From Streptomyces sp. NBC_01264 (GTDB taxonomy: Bacteria > Actinomycetota > Actinomycetes > Streptomycetales > Streptomycetaceae), in assembly GCF_026340675.1 (NCBI RefSeq), contig NZ_JAPEOX010000001.1, positions 868,001 through 932,000 on the forward strand: a DNA stretch of 64,000 bases, written 5' to 3'. This document shows, piece by piece, positions 9,235 to 18,654 of the stretch (within the stretch, counting starts at the first letter, position 1; each line of letters opens with the position of its first letter). A program made the translations under genes and the position numbers. Under the pieces are notes generated by a model, which saw only the letters and a program-made list of their open reading frames with translations, did not search any database and was not told where the DNA came from.

Positions 9235-9540
9235 ATGGACGATCAGGTCTTCGAATGGGTGACCCTCTTCCGCTACGAGAACGTCGCCGGCCGCCCGCGG
9301 CCGGGCCAACTCACGGCGGTTTGACTGCGGGACCGGGGTATCGACTGGCACCCGTTCGCCGACGAGGAGATCAAGGTCGACCTGATGTGCGGCGTGCGCT
9401 CGGACGGGCACTGGCACGGCACGTTCGCCGTCAGCTTCCGCGCCGAGGCCCTTCGTCGGCTCGGGCTCCATCCCGACCAGCCGACATCGGCACCGGCGGA
9501 CCCGCCGCCACCGAAGTGGTGGGGACCGTGGGCCCGGTGA
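9235..9540 (+). pseudogene. Small ORF interrupted by an in-frame TGA
   Basis: Starting at ATG 9235, one frame reads MDDQVFEWVTLFRYENVAGR and so on for 29 codons, then a TGA at 9322-9324. It then stays open in the same frame for 71 further codons with good codon bias and protein-like content (GIDWHPFADEEIKVDLMCG, HWHGTFAVSF, Trp-rich end) to a stop at 9538. The simplest reading is a nonsense mutation in a roughly 100-residue hypothetical gene. I recognise no family. Selenocysteine is unlikely because no SelB/SECIS context is visible. Confidence 0.55.
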
Positions 9541-9583
9541 GCGGGCACTGACAACGGGACCGTGGCGATCTCTGTGCCGATCC

Positions 9584-9613
9584 TTGACAGCCGTTGATTA
9601 ATTCCGCTTCTAT
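9584..9613 (+). promoter_or_regulatory. Candidate promoter in an AT-rich island
   Basis: TTGACA (9584-9589) lies 18 bases before TTCTAT (9608-9613) in an unusually AT-rich stretch that also holds two TTAATT palindromes (around 9597-9602 and 9619-9624). It sits about 45-70 bases upstream of the GTG of the ricin-lectin gene. Confidence 0.5.
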
Positions 9614-9655
9614 TCAAATTAATTGACGCCCTGTTGTGAGCAGAGAGGAGTACCC

Positions 9656-11476
9656 GTGTCAGCCCCTCCCGCGACGAGGACCGCCATCGCGCTCGCCGCC
9701 ACGGCCGCGGTCCTGTTCGCCGCCCTGGCCACCGCGCCGGCTTCGGCCCAGTCCCCCGCCGCCACGTACACCGTCTCCATCGGCGCGAAGGGTCCCTGGA
9801 CCCACCCCGACGACACGCCCGCCGCCACGTACATCGACAAGAACGGCGCCTTCTACTACCAGTCGGCCCACGCCCTGTACGCGGCGAACGATCCCCGCAA
9901 GTGGACCTTCTACACCGGCAAGGACTTCGACTCGGCCACCCGCTCGGCCTCGCTGAGCACCGCGGTCAATCCGGCGAACGCCCAGGACCGCAACGACGAC
10001 ACGACGTGGCGCTGCAACAACAGCCCGACCGGGCGCGAGGCCACGTACGCCCCGGACACCACCCACTACGCGCAGAAGAACTACTGCGACCTGATGGGCG
10101 TGTGGGTGGATCCCGACACGGGCGACTGGTACGGGCTGGTCCACAACGAGTTCACCCCGCGCCCCTTCGGCGACGGTCTGCACTACGACGCGATCGACTA
10201 CGCCGTGTCCAAGGACCAGGGCAGGACGTGGGCCATCAAGGACCACGTCCTCACCTCGCCCTACAGCACCCGGCGGGGCGACGCCGCGGCCTTCCCGCAC
10301 GAGACGTACCACTACGGCAACGGCGACGCCCGCCTGTTCGTGGACACCGCCTCCGGGTACTTCTACGTCTACTACAACTCCCGCGTCATCCCGAAGGGCG
10401 GCGTCCCTGGTTCGTGGACCGCGGGCAGCCGGGCGCACGTCGCCCGCGCACCCATGTCCGGGAAGATGGCGCCGGGTTCGTGGCAGAAGTGGTACGACGG
10501 CTCGTGGTCCCAGCCCGGAACGGGCGGCCTGGAAAGCAACATGGAGCCCGTCGACGCGACCCACACCACCGGATACACGCCGGTGGCGAAGGACTATGAC
10601 CCGTCGAACGCCGGCCATGTCCAGGAGCAGCAGGCCGCCGGTGAACTTCCCGCGAAGTCGGACCTGTTGACGATGAACATCGCCTACAGCGCCTACCTGG
10701 GCATGTACGTGGGCCAGCCCGAGGCGGTCAACCAGGACGGCAGCGAGCCGCAGCGGTTCTACGTCACCGACAACCTCGCCACCCAGAAGTGGCGCCTCGC
10801 CGGCGACTCCGGCGCGTACCGCACCGGCTCCTGGTACCGGTGGGTGCTGGACGCGGTGAACAAGACGGGCTCCACCATCGTCGGCAAGAAGTTCCGGTCG
10901 TACTGCTCCTTCTTCTGCTCCGAGGGGGCCGACGGCGAGTACTACGACACCGTGATCGACACGAACACTCCGGCCGCGGTCATCGATCCGGGCAAGTCCT
11001 ACACGATCGCCGGCGGCACCGGCCGCCACCTCGCCCAGGTCCAGGGCAGTACGGCGACCACGTCCCTCCCCTCCGCCGGCGGGTCGGCCCTCAGCCGGTG
11101 GGTGTTCACTCCCAACGGCGACGGCTCGTACCGCATCGCCAACGCCTCCACCCGCCAACTCCTCGGCGTCGACTCGAAGGCGAACGCGGGACGCGCCTGG
11201 GCGGCCAAGCCCACCGTGACGAAGGCACCGCAGAGCGGGCCCACCGTGGGGCAGCAGTGGTTCGTCATCCCGAACTTCACGACCGACGGCCGGCCCACCG
11301 GTACCCATCGGCTCGTGAACCGCTACAGCGGACTCGTGATCGGCCTCTCGGACGTGTCCGGCCGCCTCGCCGAGACCACTCCCACCCGCGCGTGGACCGA
11401 CACCACCGGCAGCCCGGTCGGCGGCGCCCGCACCTCCGCCGAACAGACGCTCACCCTCACCGCGGCCGCCTTCTAA
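9656..11476 (+). CDS. Secreted protein with ricin-type lectin C-terminus
   Basis: The start is GTG 9656, six bases after GAGAGGAG. The 606-residue product has a Sec signal peptide ending ASAQS near residue 32. The central 430 residues contain repeated aromatic-acidic strands (GVWVDPDTGDWYGLVHNEF, GDARLFVDTASGYFYVYYNSR, YDSSWSQPG-like turns) that resemble a beta-propeller glycosidase or lectin. The last 130 residues look like a ricin-B beta-trefoil (YTIAGGTGRHLAQVQG, SRWVFTPNGDGSYRIANASTRQLLGVD, QQWFVI...HRLVNRYSGLVIGL). I infer extracellular polysaccharide binding or degradation; catalytic residues are not identified. Confidence 0.75.
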   Translation: MSAPPATRTAIALAATAAVLFAALATAPASAQSPAATYTVSIGAKGPWTHPDDTPAATYIDKNGAFYYQSAHALYAANDPRKWTFYTGKDFDSATRSASLSTAVNPANAQDRNDDTTWRCNNSPTGREATYAPDTTHYAQKNYCDLMGVWVDPDTGDWYGLVHNEFTPRPFGDGLHYDAIDYAVSKDQGRTWAIKDHVLTSPYSTRRGDAAAFPHETYHYGNGDARLFVDTASGYFYVYYNSRVIPKGGVPGSWTAGSRAHVARAPMSGKMAPGSWQKWYDGSWSQPGTGGLESNMEPVDATHTTGYTPVAKDYDPSNAGHVQEQQAAGELPAKSDLLTMNIAYSAYLGMYVGQPEAVNQDGSEPQRFYVTDNLATQKWRLAGDSGAYRTGSWYRWVLDAVNKTGSTIVGKKFRSYCSFFCSEGADGEYYDTVIDTNTPAAVIDPGKSYTIAGGTGRHLAQVQGSTATTSLPSAGGSALSRWVFTPNGDGSYRIANASTRQLLGVDSKANAGRAWAAKPTVTKAPQSGPTVGQQWFVIPNFTTDGRPTGTHRLVNRYSGLVIGLSDVSGRLAETTPTRAWTDTTGSPVGGARTSAEQTLTLTAAAF

Positions 11477-11555
11477 CCGCTCAGGCGCGAACGAAACCCC
11501 GGTCCGCCGAGGAAGGCGTCACATTCAAGTGGAAAATATGAGACAGAGAAAAGAA

Positions 11556-11571
11556 GTTACCTGCTCGTTAC
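11556..11571 (+). promoter_or_regulatory. GlnR-like box upstream of ectA
   Basis: GTTAC (11556-11560), six bases, GTTAC (11567-11571) fits the GTnAC-n6-GnAAC-type layout bound by the nitrogen regulator GlnR. It lies about 170 bases before ectA in an otherwise AT-rich leader. GlnR control of ectABCD is known from S. coelicolor; binding here is inferred. Confidence 0.45.
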
Positions 11572-11738
11572 AAAACTGAGGGTGGGGTGGAAATGTCGGC
11601 ATTTTTCGCAGCATACCTTGCGCATTGCCGACGCTTTCGCGACCCTGGGGAGGCGTTTCCATATATCACGGATAACGCCCTCCCCGTAACCTCTCAGGGC
11701 CGTGCAATCCGCTCCAGCCCTCGGTAACTTCGGCCCGC

Positions 11739-12308
11739 ATGACCGCTCATGCAGAACTGGCCCATTACCGGAAGACACCGCCCACCACCCCGACCACCTC
11801 GTCCGCCCCGAGCACCGCGACGGCGCGCATCGACCGCCCCCGCCCGGGCGACGGCCGCCAGCTGTGGCGCCTCGCCCGCGACTCCGGGACGCTGGACCTC
11901 AACTCGGCCTACAGCTATCTCCTCTGGTGCCGTGACTTCGCCGGCACCTCCGCGGTGGCCCGCGACGCATCCGGGCGCGCCGTCGGATTCGTCAGCGGAT
12001 ACCTTCGGCCCGAAAGCCCCGCCACCCTGCTCGTCTGGCAGATCGCCGTCGACGAATCCGTCCGGGGCCTGGGCGTCGCCGGTGCCCTGCTCGACAGCCT
12101 CTCCGCCCGCGTGGCGGCAGAGCACGGACTGAGCTCCCTCGAGGCCACCGTCGCGCCCGGAAATCTCGCCTCGGAGCGCCTGTTCGCCTCGTACGCCGAA
12201 CGGCACGGCGCCACGCTCACGCGCGAAGTGCTGTTCGCCCCGGAGGAGTTCCCCGACCACGGGTCCGCCCCGGAGGTCCTGCACCGCATCGGGCCGCTCA
12301 CCTTCTGA
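11739..12308 (+). CDS. ectA: L-2,4-diaminobutyrate N-gamma-acetyltransferase
   Basis: EctA acetylates L-2,4-diaminobutyrate from acetyl-CoA to N-gamma-acetyl-diaminobutyrate, the second step of ectoine synthesis. The 189-residue protein has a GNAT core: [16 protein letters not shown], a conserved EctA substrate segment; [22 protein letters not shown], the CoA loop; and [17 protein letters not shown] disordered Thr/Pro-rich N-terminus precedes it. The ATG lacks a clear ribosome binding site and follows TAACTT (11726-11731) closely, so a leaderless transcript is possible. It is the first gene of an ectA-B-C-D operon. Confidence 0.93.
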   Translation: MTAHAELAHYRKTPPTTPTTSSAPSTATARIDRPRPGDGRQLWRLARDSGTLDLNSAYSYLLWCRDFAGTSAVARDASGRAVGFVSGYLRPESPATLLVWQIAVDESVRGLGVAGALLDSLSARVAAEHGLSSLEATVAPGNLASERLFASYAERHGATLTREVLFAPEEFPDHGSAPEVLHRIGPLTF

Positions 12309-12394
12309 GCGCCGGGCCCCGAACACGTCGTGGGCCATGCCCCGTAGGCACCACCTCGTACCGAAGAACACCCCACGATCATTGGAGAGTTCCC

Positions 12395-13663
12395 TTGACC
12401 ATGACCGAGCCGGTCCTGTCCGTCTTCGAGACCCTGGAGTCCGAGGTGCGCAGCTACTGCCGCGCCTGGCCCGTCGTCTTCGAGCGCGCCACGGGGAGCC
12501 GGCTTTACGACGAACACGGCAGCGGCTACCTGGACTTCTTCGCGGGCGCCGGGTCCCTGAACTACGGGCACAACAACCCCGTCCTGAAGCGGGCCCTGCT
12601 CGACTACCTGGAGCGGGACGGCATCACGCACGGGCTCGACATGGCGACGACCGCCAAGCGGGCCTTCCTGGAGACCTTCCGGTCCCACGTCCTCGAACCC
12701 CGCGCACTGAACTACAAGGTGATGTTCCCGGGGCCCACCGGGACCAACGCTGTCGAAGCGGCGCTCAAGCTGGCGCGGAAGGCCAAGGGCCGCGAGTCGG
12801 TCGTCTCCTTCACCAACGCCTTCCACGGCATGTCGCTCGGCTCCCTCGCCGTCACGGGCAACGCCTTCAAACGGGCCGGCGCCGGTGTCCCCCTGGTCCA
12901 CGGCACCCCGATGCCCTTCGACAACTACCTCGGGGGCAGGACCCCCGACTTCCTCTGGTTCGAGCGCCTGCTGGAGGACCAGGGATCCGGCCTCAACCAC
13001 CCGGCGGCGGTCATCGTCGAGACGATCCAGGGCGAGGGCGGGATCAACGTGGCGCGCGCGGAATGGCTCCGCGCGCTCGCGGACCTGTGCCGGCGCCGCG
13101 ACATGCTGCTGATCGTCGACGACATCCAGATGGGCTGCGGCCGCACCGGCGAGTTCTTCTCCTTCGAGGAAGCCGGCATCACGCCCGACATCGTGACGCT
13201 GTCGAAGTCCATCAGCGGGTACGGACTCCCCATGTCCCTGTGCCTGTTCAAGCCCGAACTGGACCTGTGGGAGCCGGGCGAGCACAACGGCACCTTCCGC
13301 GGCAACAACCCGGCCTTCGTCACCGCGACGGCCGCCCTGGAGACCTACTGGGCCGACGGGGTCCTGCGCGAGCGGACCCTCGCCCAGGGCGAGTACGTCG
13401 AGGGAGCGCTGCGCGGGCTGTGCGCCGAGCACGTCCGGCTGGGCGCCTCGTACCGCGGCCGCGGACTGGCCTGGGGCATCGAGTTCGCCCACAAGGAGCG
13501 CGCGGCGGCGGTGTGCCGGAAGGCCTTCGAGCACGGTCTGCTCGTCGAGACCTCGGGCCCCGAGAGCGAGGTCGTGAAACTGCTCCCGCCGCTCACCGTC
13601 ACCGCCGACGAACTCGACGAGGGCCTCGGCATCCTCGCCCGCTCCGTCCGCGAAACCGTCTGA
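12395..13663 (+). CDS. ectB: Diaminobutyrate--2-oxoglutarate transaminase
   Basis: EctB transfers an amino group from glutamate to aspartate semialdehyde, giving L-2,4-diaminobutyrate. The 422-residue class III PLP aminotransferase shows [16 protein letters not shown], the phosphate-binding [21 protein letters not shown], the conserved Asp in [15 protein letters not shown] and the PLP Lys in [12 protein letters not shown]. The start is the TTG at 12395, five bases after GGAGAG; the ATG two codons later is an alternative. It lies 86 bases after ectA. Confidence 0.95.
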   Translation: MTMTEPVLSVFETLESEVRSYCRAWPVVFERATGSRLYDEHGSGYLDFFAGAGSLNYGHNNPVLKRALLDYLERDGITHGLDMATTAKRAFLETFRSHVLEPRALNYKVMFPGPTGTNAVEAALKLARKAKGRESVVSFTNAFHGMSLGSLAVTGNAFKRAGAGVPLVHGTPMPFDNYLGGRTPDFLWFERLLEDQGSGLNHPAAVIVETIQGEGGINVARAEWLRALADLCRRRDMLLIVDDIQMGCGRTGEFFSFEEAGITPDIVTLSKSISGYGLPMSLCLFKPELDLWEPGEHNGTFRGNNPAFVTATAALETYWADGVLRERTLAQGEYVEGALRGLCAEHVRLGASYRGRGLAWGIEFAHKERAAAVCRKAFEHGLLVETSGPESEVVKLLPPLTVTADELDEGLGILARSVRETV

Positions 13664-13698
13664 CCGGCACCCCGCCACACACCACGAAGGGCACCACC

Positions 13699-14103
13699 AT
13701 GATCGTCCGCTCGTTCCGGGACCTCGAGGGAACCGACCGCCACGTCAGGGCGGCATCCGGCACCTGGGAGAGCAAGCGCATCGTCCTGGCCAAGGAACGC
13801 GTCGGCTTCTCCCTGCACGAGACCGTCCTGTACGCCGGGACCGAGACGTCCATGTGGTACGCGAACCACGTGGAGGCCGTGGTCTGCACGGAGGGAGAGG
13901 CCGAACTCACGGACGAGGAGACGGGCCTGACCCACACGATCACGCCGGGAACCATGTACCTCCTGGACGGCCACGAGCGGCACACCCTGCTCGTGAAGCG
14001 GGAGTTCCGCTGCCTGTGCGTCTTCAACCCGCCCGTCACCGGCCGGGAGGACCACGACGAGAACGGCGTGTACCCGCTGCTCACGGAGCCCGGCCATGGC
14101 TGA
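13699..14103 (+). CDS. ectC: Ectoine synthase
   Basis: EctC closes N-gamma-acetyl-diaminobutyrate to ectoine. The 134-residue cupin is of normal length and starts [18 protein letters not shown]. It keeps the metal-site and substrate residues of the family: the Tyr-His-Glu region [18 protein letters not shown], and [12 protein letters not shown] with the metal His. GAAGGG lies seven bases before the ATG. It follows ectB by 35 bases. Confidence 0.96.
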   Translation: MIVRSFRDLEGTDRHVRAASGTWESKRIVLAKERVGFSLHETVLYAGTETSMWYANHVEAVVCTEGEAELTDEETGLTHTITPGTMYLLDGHERHTLLVKREFRCLCVFNPPVTGREDHDENGVYPLLTEPGHG

Positions 14104-14193
14104 GCCGCGCAACCCGTACGCGGTGGAGAGCAGTACAGCAGGGCAGTAGAGCAGCACAGAAGAGCAGTTCAGAGAGGAGAGGCAGGCACCACC
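14104..14193 (+). repeat. AGCAG-rich ectC-ectD spacer
   Basis: The 90-base spacer carries five imperfect copies of AGCAG/GCAGTA in tandem, ending in the ectD ribosome binding site GAGAGGAGAGG. It may be simple-sequence drift or an mRNA feature; no stem is obvious. Confidence 0.4.
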
Positions 14194-15096
14194 ATGACCT
14201 ACGCATCCGCACGCACGGCGAAGGACCTGTATCCGACCCGGGGCTCCGAGGAGGTGCTGACCGGCCGCGTGGACCCCGTCGTCTGGTCCGAGCCCGGTAC
14301 GCCGGGCCCGATATGGGCCCACGAGCTGGAGAGTTACGAGCGCGACGGCTTCCTGTCCGTCGGCGAACTCATCACGCCCGAGGAGACGGAGGTCTACCGG
14401 GCCGAGATGGACCGGCTGCTCCGTGATCCCTCGACGCTGGCCGACGACCGGTCCGTCGTGGAGCCGAAGTCCCGGGAAGTGCGCTCGGTGTTCGAGGTCC
14501 ACCGGATCAGCGAGGCGTTCGCGGCCCTCGCCGCCGATCCGCGCGTCGTGGGGCGCGCGCGACAGATCCTGGGCTCCGACGTGTACGTGCACCAGTCCCG
14601 GATCAACGTGAAGCCCGGTTTCGGGGCCAGCGGCTTCTACTGGCACTCCGATTTCGAGACCTGGCACGCCGAGGACGGCCTGCCGAACATGCGCACCGTG
14701 TCGGTGTCCATCGCCCTGACGCCGAACTACACCAGCAACGGCGGCCTGATGATCATGCCCGGCTCCCACCGGAGCTTCCTGGGCTGCGCCGGTGCGACGC
14801 CGAAGGACAACTACAAGAAGTCCCTTCAGATGCAGGACGCGGGCACTCCGTCCGACGAGGCGCTGACCACGTTCGCCTCGGCCTGCGGCATCAAGGTCTT
14901 CACCGGCAAGGCGGGCTCGGCCACCTGGTTCGACTGCAACGCGATGCACGGCTCGGGCGACAACATCACGCCCTACCCGCGCAGCAACGTGTTCCTCGTC
15001 TTCAACAGCGTCGACAACCGCCCCGAGAAGCCCTTCGCCGCCCCTGTGCGCCGACCCCGGTACATCGCCTCGCAGGACTTCACCCCGGTGGGCTGA
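14194..15096 (+). CDS. ectD: Ectoine 5-hydroxylase
   Basis: EctD is an Fe(II)/2-oxoglutarate dioxygenase that converts ectoine to 5-hydroxyectoine. The 300-residue protein has the family signature FYWHSDFETWHAEDGLPNMR, in which the HxD pair binds iron. The distal iron His is in WFDCNAMHGSGDN, and the 2-oxoglutarate Arg is likely in PYPRSNVFLVF. It ends the operon and is followed by a hairpin terminator. Confidence 0.96.
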   Translation: MTYASARTAKDLYPTRGSEEVLTGRVDPVVWSEPGTPGPIWAHELESYERDGFLSVGELITPEETEVYRAEMDRLLRDPSTLADDRSVVEPKSREVRSVFEVHRISEAFAALAADPRVVGRARQILGSDVYVHQSRINVKPGFGASGFYWHSDFETWHAEDGLPNMRTVSVSIALTPNYTSNGGLMIMPGSHRSFLGCAGATPKDNYKKSLQMQDAGTPSDEALTTFASACGIKVFTGKAGSATWFDCNAMHGSGDNITPYPRSNVFLVFNSVDNRPEKPFAAPVRRPRYIASQDFTPVG

Positions 15097-15124
15097 CGAA
15101 ACCGGCCGACTTGCGGCGTGGCCT

Positions 15125-15157
15125 CGATCTTCCAGGCCCTTGGGGTCTGGAAGATCG
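15125..15157 (+). terminator. Hairpin terminator after ectABCD
   Basis: Arms 15125-15139 (CGATCTTCCAGGCCC) and 15143-15157 pair over 15 bp with one G-T wobble and a 3-base loop. It lies 29 bases after ectD. Confidence 0.8.
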
Positions 15158-15160
15158 GCG

Positions 15161-15271
15161 CTGGGCGGCGTCCTCACCTCGTTCCCGTACGCGGCGTTCG
15201 CGGAGAGCATCGGCCTGATGCGGCTGACCAAGATCATGAGCCTCCCCCGCCCGGCCCTCCTCTGGCTCTAA
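15161..15271 (+). pseudogene. C-terminal scrap of an NCS2 purine permease
   Basis: One frame reads LGGVLTSFPYAAFAESIGLM then RLTKIMS before a TAA. This matches the highly conserved 'GGvltaFPytaFaqNvGLv.lTkv' segment of uracil/xanthine (NCS2) permeases. Only about 36 codons remain, with no start. It lies immediately after the ect terminator and before the decayed agmatine deiminase. Confidence 0.6.
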
Positions 15272-15598
15272 CTCTCTTCGCCGACCAACTCCCAGAACCG
15301 GTCGGACAGTCGTCTCAGGACTCGGCCGCGCGGTACTCGCAGGGATCCATGCCCAGGCGGTACTCCAGCCGTTCCGCACCGACCCGGCGGGCCAGCCGGT
15401 ACTCGACGAGCGTCTTCGGCAGCTGAGAACGGAGCGCCGTACACGTACAAGACCCCTCGCGACAACTGGGCCCGTAGGCGCATGATCCTGACATTCTTCG
15501 GGGTGTCCGTACTTCCGGAGGTGTTCAGCGGAACGCCGCCCCCGACGGAAGCGGGGACGGCCGGCCCGGCTCTCGGGCATGAGAGCCGGGCCCGTCGC
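15272..15598. other. Intergenic region with possible decayed coding sequence
   Basis: About 330 bases carry no complete gene. A minus-strand frame ending at a TGA at 15315-15317 reads TLVEYRLARRVGAERLEYRL then GMDPCEYRAAES, which looks like a helical C-terminus, but it has no start and is not recognised. Confidence 0.35.
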
Positions 15599-16763
15599 TC
15601 AGAGGTTGGGCTCCTGCATGGTGACGCAGTGCGCGCCACCGCCCCCGTTGCCGTAGAGATTGTCGAGGTTGAGTTGTACGACGGGCCGGCCGTAGGCGGC
15701 CGCGATGGCCGTCTTGGCCGCCGCGTCCTTGGCGGTGTCGCCGAACTGGGTGGTGATCACCGCCTGGTTGGTCACCGCCCAGTTCAAGTAGGAGCTGAGG
15801 AACGCCGCCTGCTTGCCCCGCGAGTTCCGGGGCAGGGTGTCCGGGCCCTCGATGGTGAGGACTTGGAGTCGGCGCCCCCTGGCGTCGGTCGCGTTCGCCA
15901 GCACGTCGCGGATGGCGTTGGCGTTGGCGGTCCAGACGGCCGGCCGCACCGCACCGGCCAGTTGCACCATCACCACGCCGGGCTTGATGTAGCGGGCGGT
16001 CCCGTCGATGTGGCCGTCGGTGACGTCCTCTCCGGTGACGCCGGGCAGCCAGATCATCTTCGTGGCGCCGAACCGGGAGAGCAGCTCCGCCTCGATCTGG
16101 CCGCGCGTCTTGCCGGGGTTCCGGTTGGGGTTCACCCAACAGCTCTCCGTCGCCATCAGCGTGCCGTCGCCGTCGTACTCCACACCGCCTCCTTCACCGA
16201 CCACGGACGCCCTGGCGAACGGGACCCCGTTGTAGGCGGCGAGGTTCTGTTCGACCACGCGGTCCTTGTTGTAGGCGGAGGCGGGGATGCCGTAGAAGTC
16301 GTGGCGTTCTCGCCCCAGGCGTTGAAGTTCAGGCCGATGGCGTCCAGACCACCGGCGCCGTCGACGCGGAACAGCGGGCCGGTGTCCCGCATCCAGCAGT
16401 CCGACACGGGAACCGAGCTGATCACCGTGACGGTGGACCCGCACATGCTCCTGGCCGTCGACTCGGCGGAGGAGCCGTCCGCGCACATGATGACCTGCTC
16501 GTACTTGGCGATCTCCTTGGCGAGCTTCGCGATGTCGGCCTGGATCTTGGACAGCACGCTGCCCAGATCGTGGAGCTGGACGGCCAGGCCATCCAGGTCC
16601 GCTTGTGCGACGTCTCCTCCCCGGGTACCCGCCAGGACGCGGCCATGGCGGGCTGAATGCCACCGAGGACCGGCCCCACCGCCAGCGCGGCCGCGGCCGC
16701 TCCGGTGCGGGCCAGGAGGGTTCTGCGGCTGATGGGCGACTTGTGGCCGTCGTTCTCTGTCAT
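15599..16763 (-). pseudogene. Agmatine deiminase-family gene with two frameshifts
   Basis: Read across three frames, this is a Tat-exported agmatine/peptidylarginine deiminase-type enzyme, which would convert agmatine to N-carbamoylputrescine. The Tat signal is SRRTLLARTG. Catalytic blocks are WMRDTGPLF, GEGGGVEYDGDG, GEDVTDGHIDGTARY and the nucleophile-region GNGGGGAHCVTMQEP. The first shift lies at a CCC run (16562-16564, one base missing) and the second near 16305-16309 (one base missing in the GEK-RHDFYG region). The start at 16763 has AGGGAG upstream. Either it is a pseudogene or it carries two indel errors. Confidence 0.85.
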
Positions 16764-16815
16764 CACGTGGTGCTCCCTGTTCATGGCAGTGCTGTCGGTG
16801 CGGGCGCGGGGTCGC

Positions 16816-18267
16816 TCAGTGGAGTCGGTCGAGCAGCCCTTCCTCTCGGACCATCCGGCGCTCGGTGTCCAGGTCGAGGCTTCGGGCGAAGAGCCAGTAG
16901 AGGCAGCCGGACACCGGGAGGCCGACGAAGATCGAGTAGTCGACGCCCCCGAGGGACTCCGCGACGGGCCCGACGTAGAGGCCGGTGATGACCATGAAGG
17001 GCGCCATGCAGGCCAGGCCGATCACGTAGGCGAGATTCCCCCGCCATCCCCATCGGCCTTAAATGCCGTCCGGGTTGAAGATCTCCTTGACGACGTACTG
17101 GCCGCGCCGGACGAAGAAGAAGTCGACCAGGTTGATGGCCTTCCACGGGATGAACAGGTACGTCAGCACCACGACCACGTTGGCGAAGAACCAGTTGAAC
17201 TGATCGATGCCGACGAGGATGGAGACCGTCCCGACGGCCACCATCATGATCCCGATCGTCGCGATCCGGATGTTCCGCGTCGGCTTGACCGGCCGGAAGG
17301 AGTCCACGATCGAGATCATCGTGAGACTGCCGCCGTACTGGTTGATCGCCATGATGGAGAGCAGCCCCACCAGCAGCACGACCACGGCAACCGTGCCGAA
17401 CCCGCTGAACAGCCGGTCCGCCGCCAGCTTCAGGGCGGTCACCGGGTCGGTGCCCTCGGGGGCGCCGGCCGAGACCACGGCGCCGAGGACGAACACCCAG
17501 ATGCCGGAGACCGCACTGGGCAGGTAGGTCCACCAGAAGGTGCTGCGCACCGGGACGTCGGGCCTGAGGTAGCGCGAGTAGTCCGAGACGTACGGCGCCC
17601 AGCCCAGCTGGAAGCCCGCGACGAAGACGAAGACGAGCATGAACGGGGCGAGCTCGAACGGGCCTGCGTCCCAGACCCCGTCCGGCAGCCCGCCGCCGAA
17701 CAGGTCGGCCCCGGTGATCGCCGCGGTGATCACCACGAAGGGCCAGGTGAGCCACTTGTTCAGGCGGTGGATCCACTCGTATCCGAACAGGGCGATGACG
17801 GCCGCCACCACGGCGGCCAGCGCGTAGCCGAGCCCGTTCGGTATGCCGGTGAGCGTGTTCAGGGCCTGCCCGGACAGCAGGGCGTCGGACGTGTTGAAGG
17901 CCACGTAGTTGACCAGGGCGAACACCCACACGGTGAACGCCGCACCCAAGTAGCCGAACTGAGGTCGCGACTACACCAGTTGGGGAAGGCCCAGCTGGGG
18001 GCCCTGGGCCGAGTGGAACGCCATGAAGAACGTTCCGAAGAGCGAACCGAGAACCGTGGCGACCACCGTCCAGAGGAGCGAGGCTCCCATGGAGAGGGTC
18101 ACGACGCCGGTCGCCAGGCCCGTGAGGTTGAAACTGCCGACGAACCATATGGCCCCGACGCTTGAAGGTTTGCCGTGCCGTTCCTCGAGGGGCACCCAGT
18201 CGATCGAGTGCACTTCGATGCCCGCAGGAGGTGTTGAATCCGATACCTCTGAGGCAGTTGTTCCCAT
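16816..18267 (-). pseudogene. NCS1 purine/cytosine permease with two nonsense codons
   Basis: A single frame encodes a 12-helix NCS1 transporter of about 480 residues: IDWVPLEERHGKPSSVGAIW at the N-terminus, SYLPSAVSG- and INQYGGSLTMISIVDSFRPV-type cores, FFFVRRGQYVV, and a final helix pair. It is interrupted by TAG at 17971-17973 (expected Gln, LPQLV-x-SRPQFGYL) and TAA at 17059-17061 (expected Tyr, NPDGI-x-GRWGWRGN). No frameshift is needed. Start ATG 18267 follows GGGAG. It lies next to the broken agmatine deiminase, suggesting a lost nitrogen-scavenging unit. Confidence 0.85.
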
Positions 18268-18352
18268 TTGATCTCCCATATACGGGCATTCGCACGGCCG
18301 TTGAGCCGCCTCGCCCCTCCAGAGCCGATCAGGCTGCGCTCACCGTAGGGAC

Positions 18353-18370
18353 TGACTGAAATTCCAGTCA
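18353..18370. promoter_or_regulatory. Palindromic operator candidate
   Basis: TGACTGAAATTCCAGTCA has perfect 6-bp arms (TGACTG/CAGTCA) and sits about 90 bases upstream of the NCS1 permease start. A related copy lies at 18508. Confidence 0.5.
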
Positions 18371-18507
18371 ATGGCCAAGGCGCATGTTCCTTGCAAGCAA
18401 GTCCAGCCTGGGTCCACATGCGCGACCGATGAGCACGAATGTCTGGATTTGGCGCATCAGACCTTGGATATAGCGCCCCAGAGGCCCTCGGTACCATGTA
18501 TTCGTGC

Positions 18508-18523
18508 TGACGGAATTTTCAGT
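18508..18523. promoter_or_regulatory. Second copy of the 18353-type operator
   Basis: TGACGGAATTTTCAGT matches TGACTGAAATTCCAGT at 13 of 16 positions with identical spacing. The shared core is TGACnGAAnTTnCAGT, and the two centres are about 155 bases apart. The 18268-18654 region around both sites contains no convincing gene; a short plus-strand frame from GTG 18504 has weak coding character. Confidence 0.4.
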
Positions 18524-18654
18524 AGCCGTGTGCGAGCGTCTCCGTGGCAGGGACGAGCCGGCTGAGGAGCAGGCGGTGGCCGGGGGCGGCCCTATCGGAG
18601 CAGCAGGTCGACGCCTGCCGCCACGCCCTGGATCCGCTGCTGGAACGGCGGGGC

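Noticed and set aside
9322..9324. Selenocysteine codon
   Set aside because: No SECIS-like hairpin directly after the TGA could be recognised, and no redox motif is seen; a nonsense mutation is simpler.
11541..11582. 13-codon upstream ORF in the ectA leader
   Set aside because: It has only a weak upstream GGAAAAT and no sign of conservation; more likely chance in an AT-rich leader.
17059..17973. Stop-codon reassignment (TAG as Gln, TAA as Tyr) in the permease
   Set aside because: Neighbouring genes use TAA and TAG as ordinary stops; two point mutations in a pseudogene explain it.
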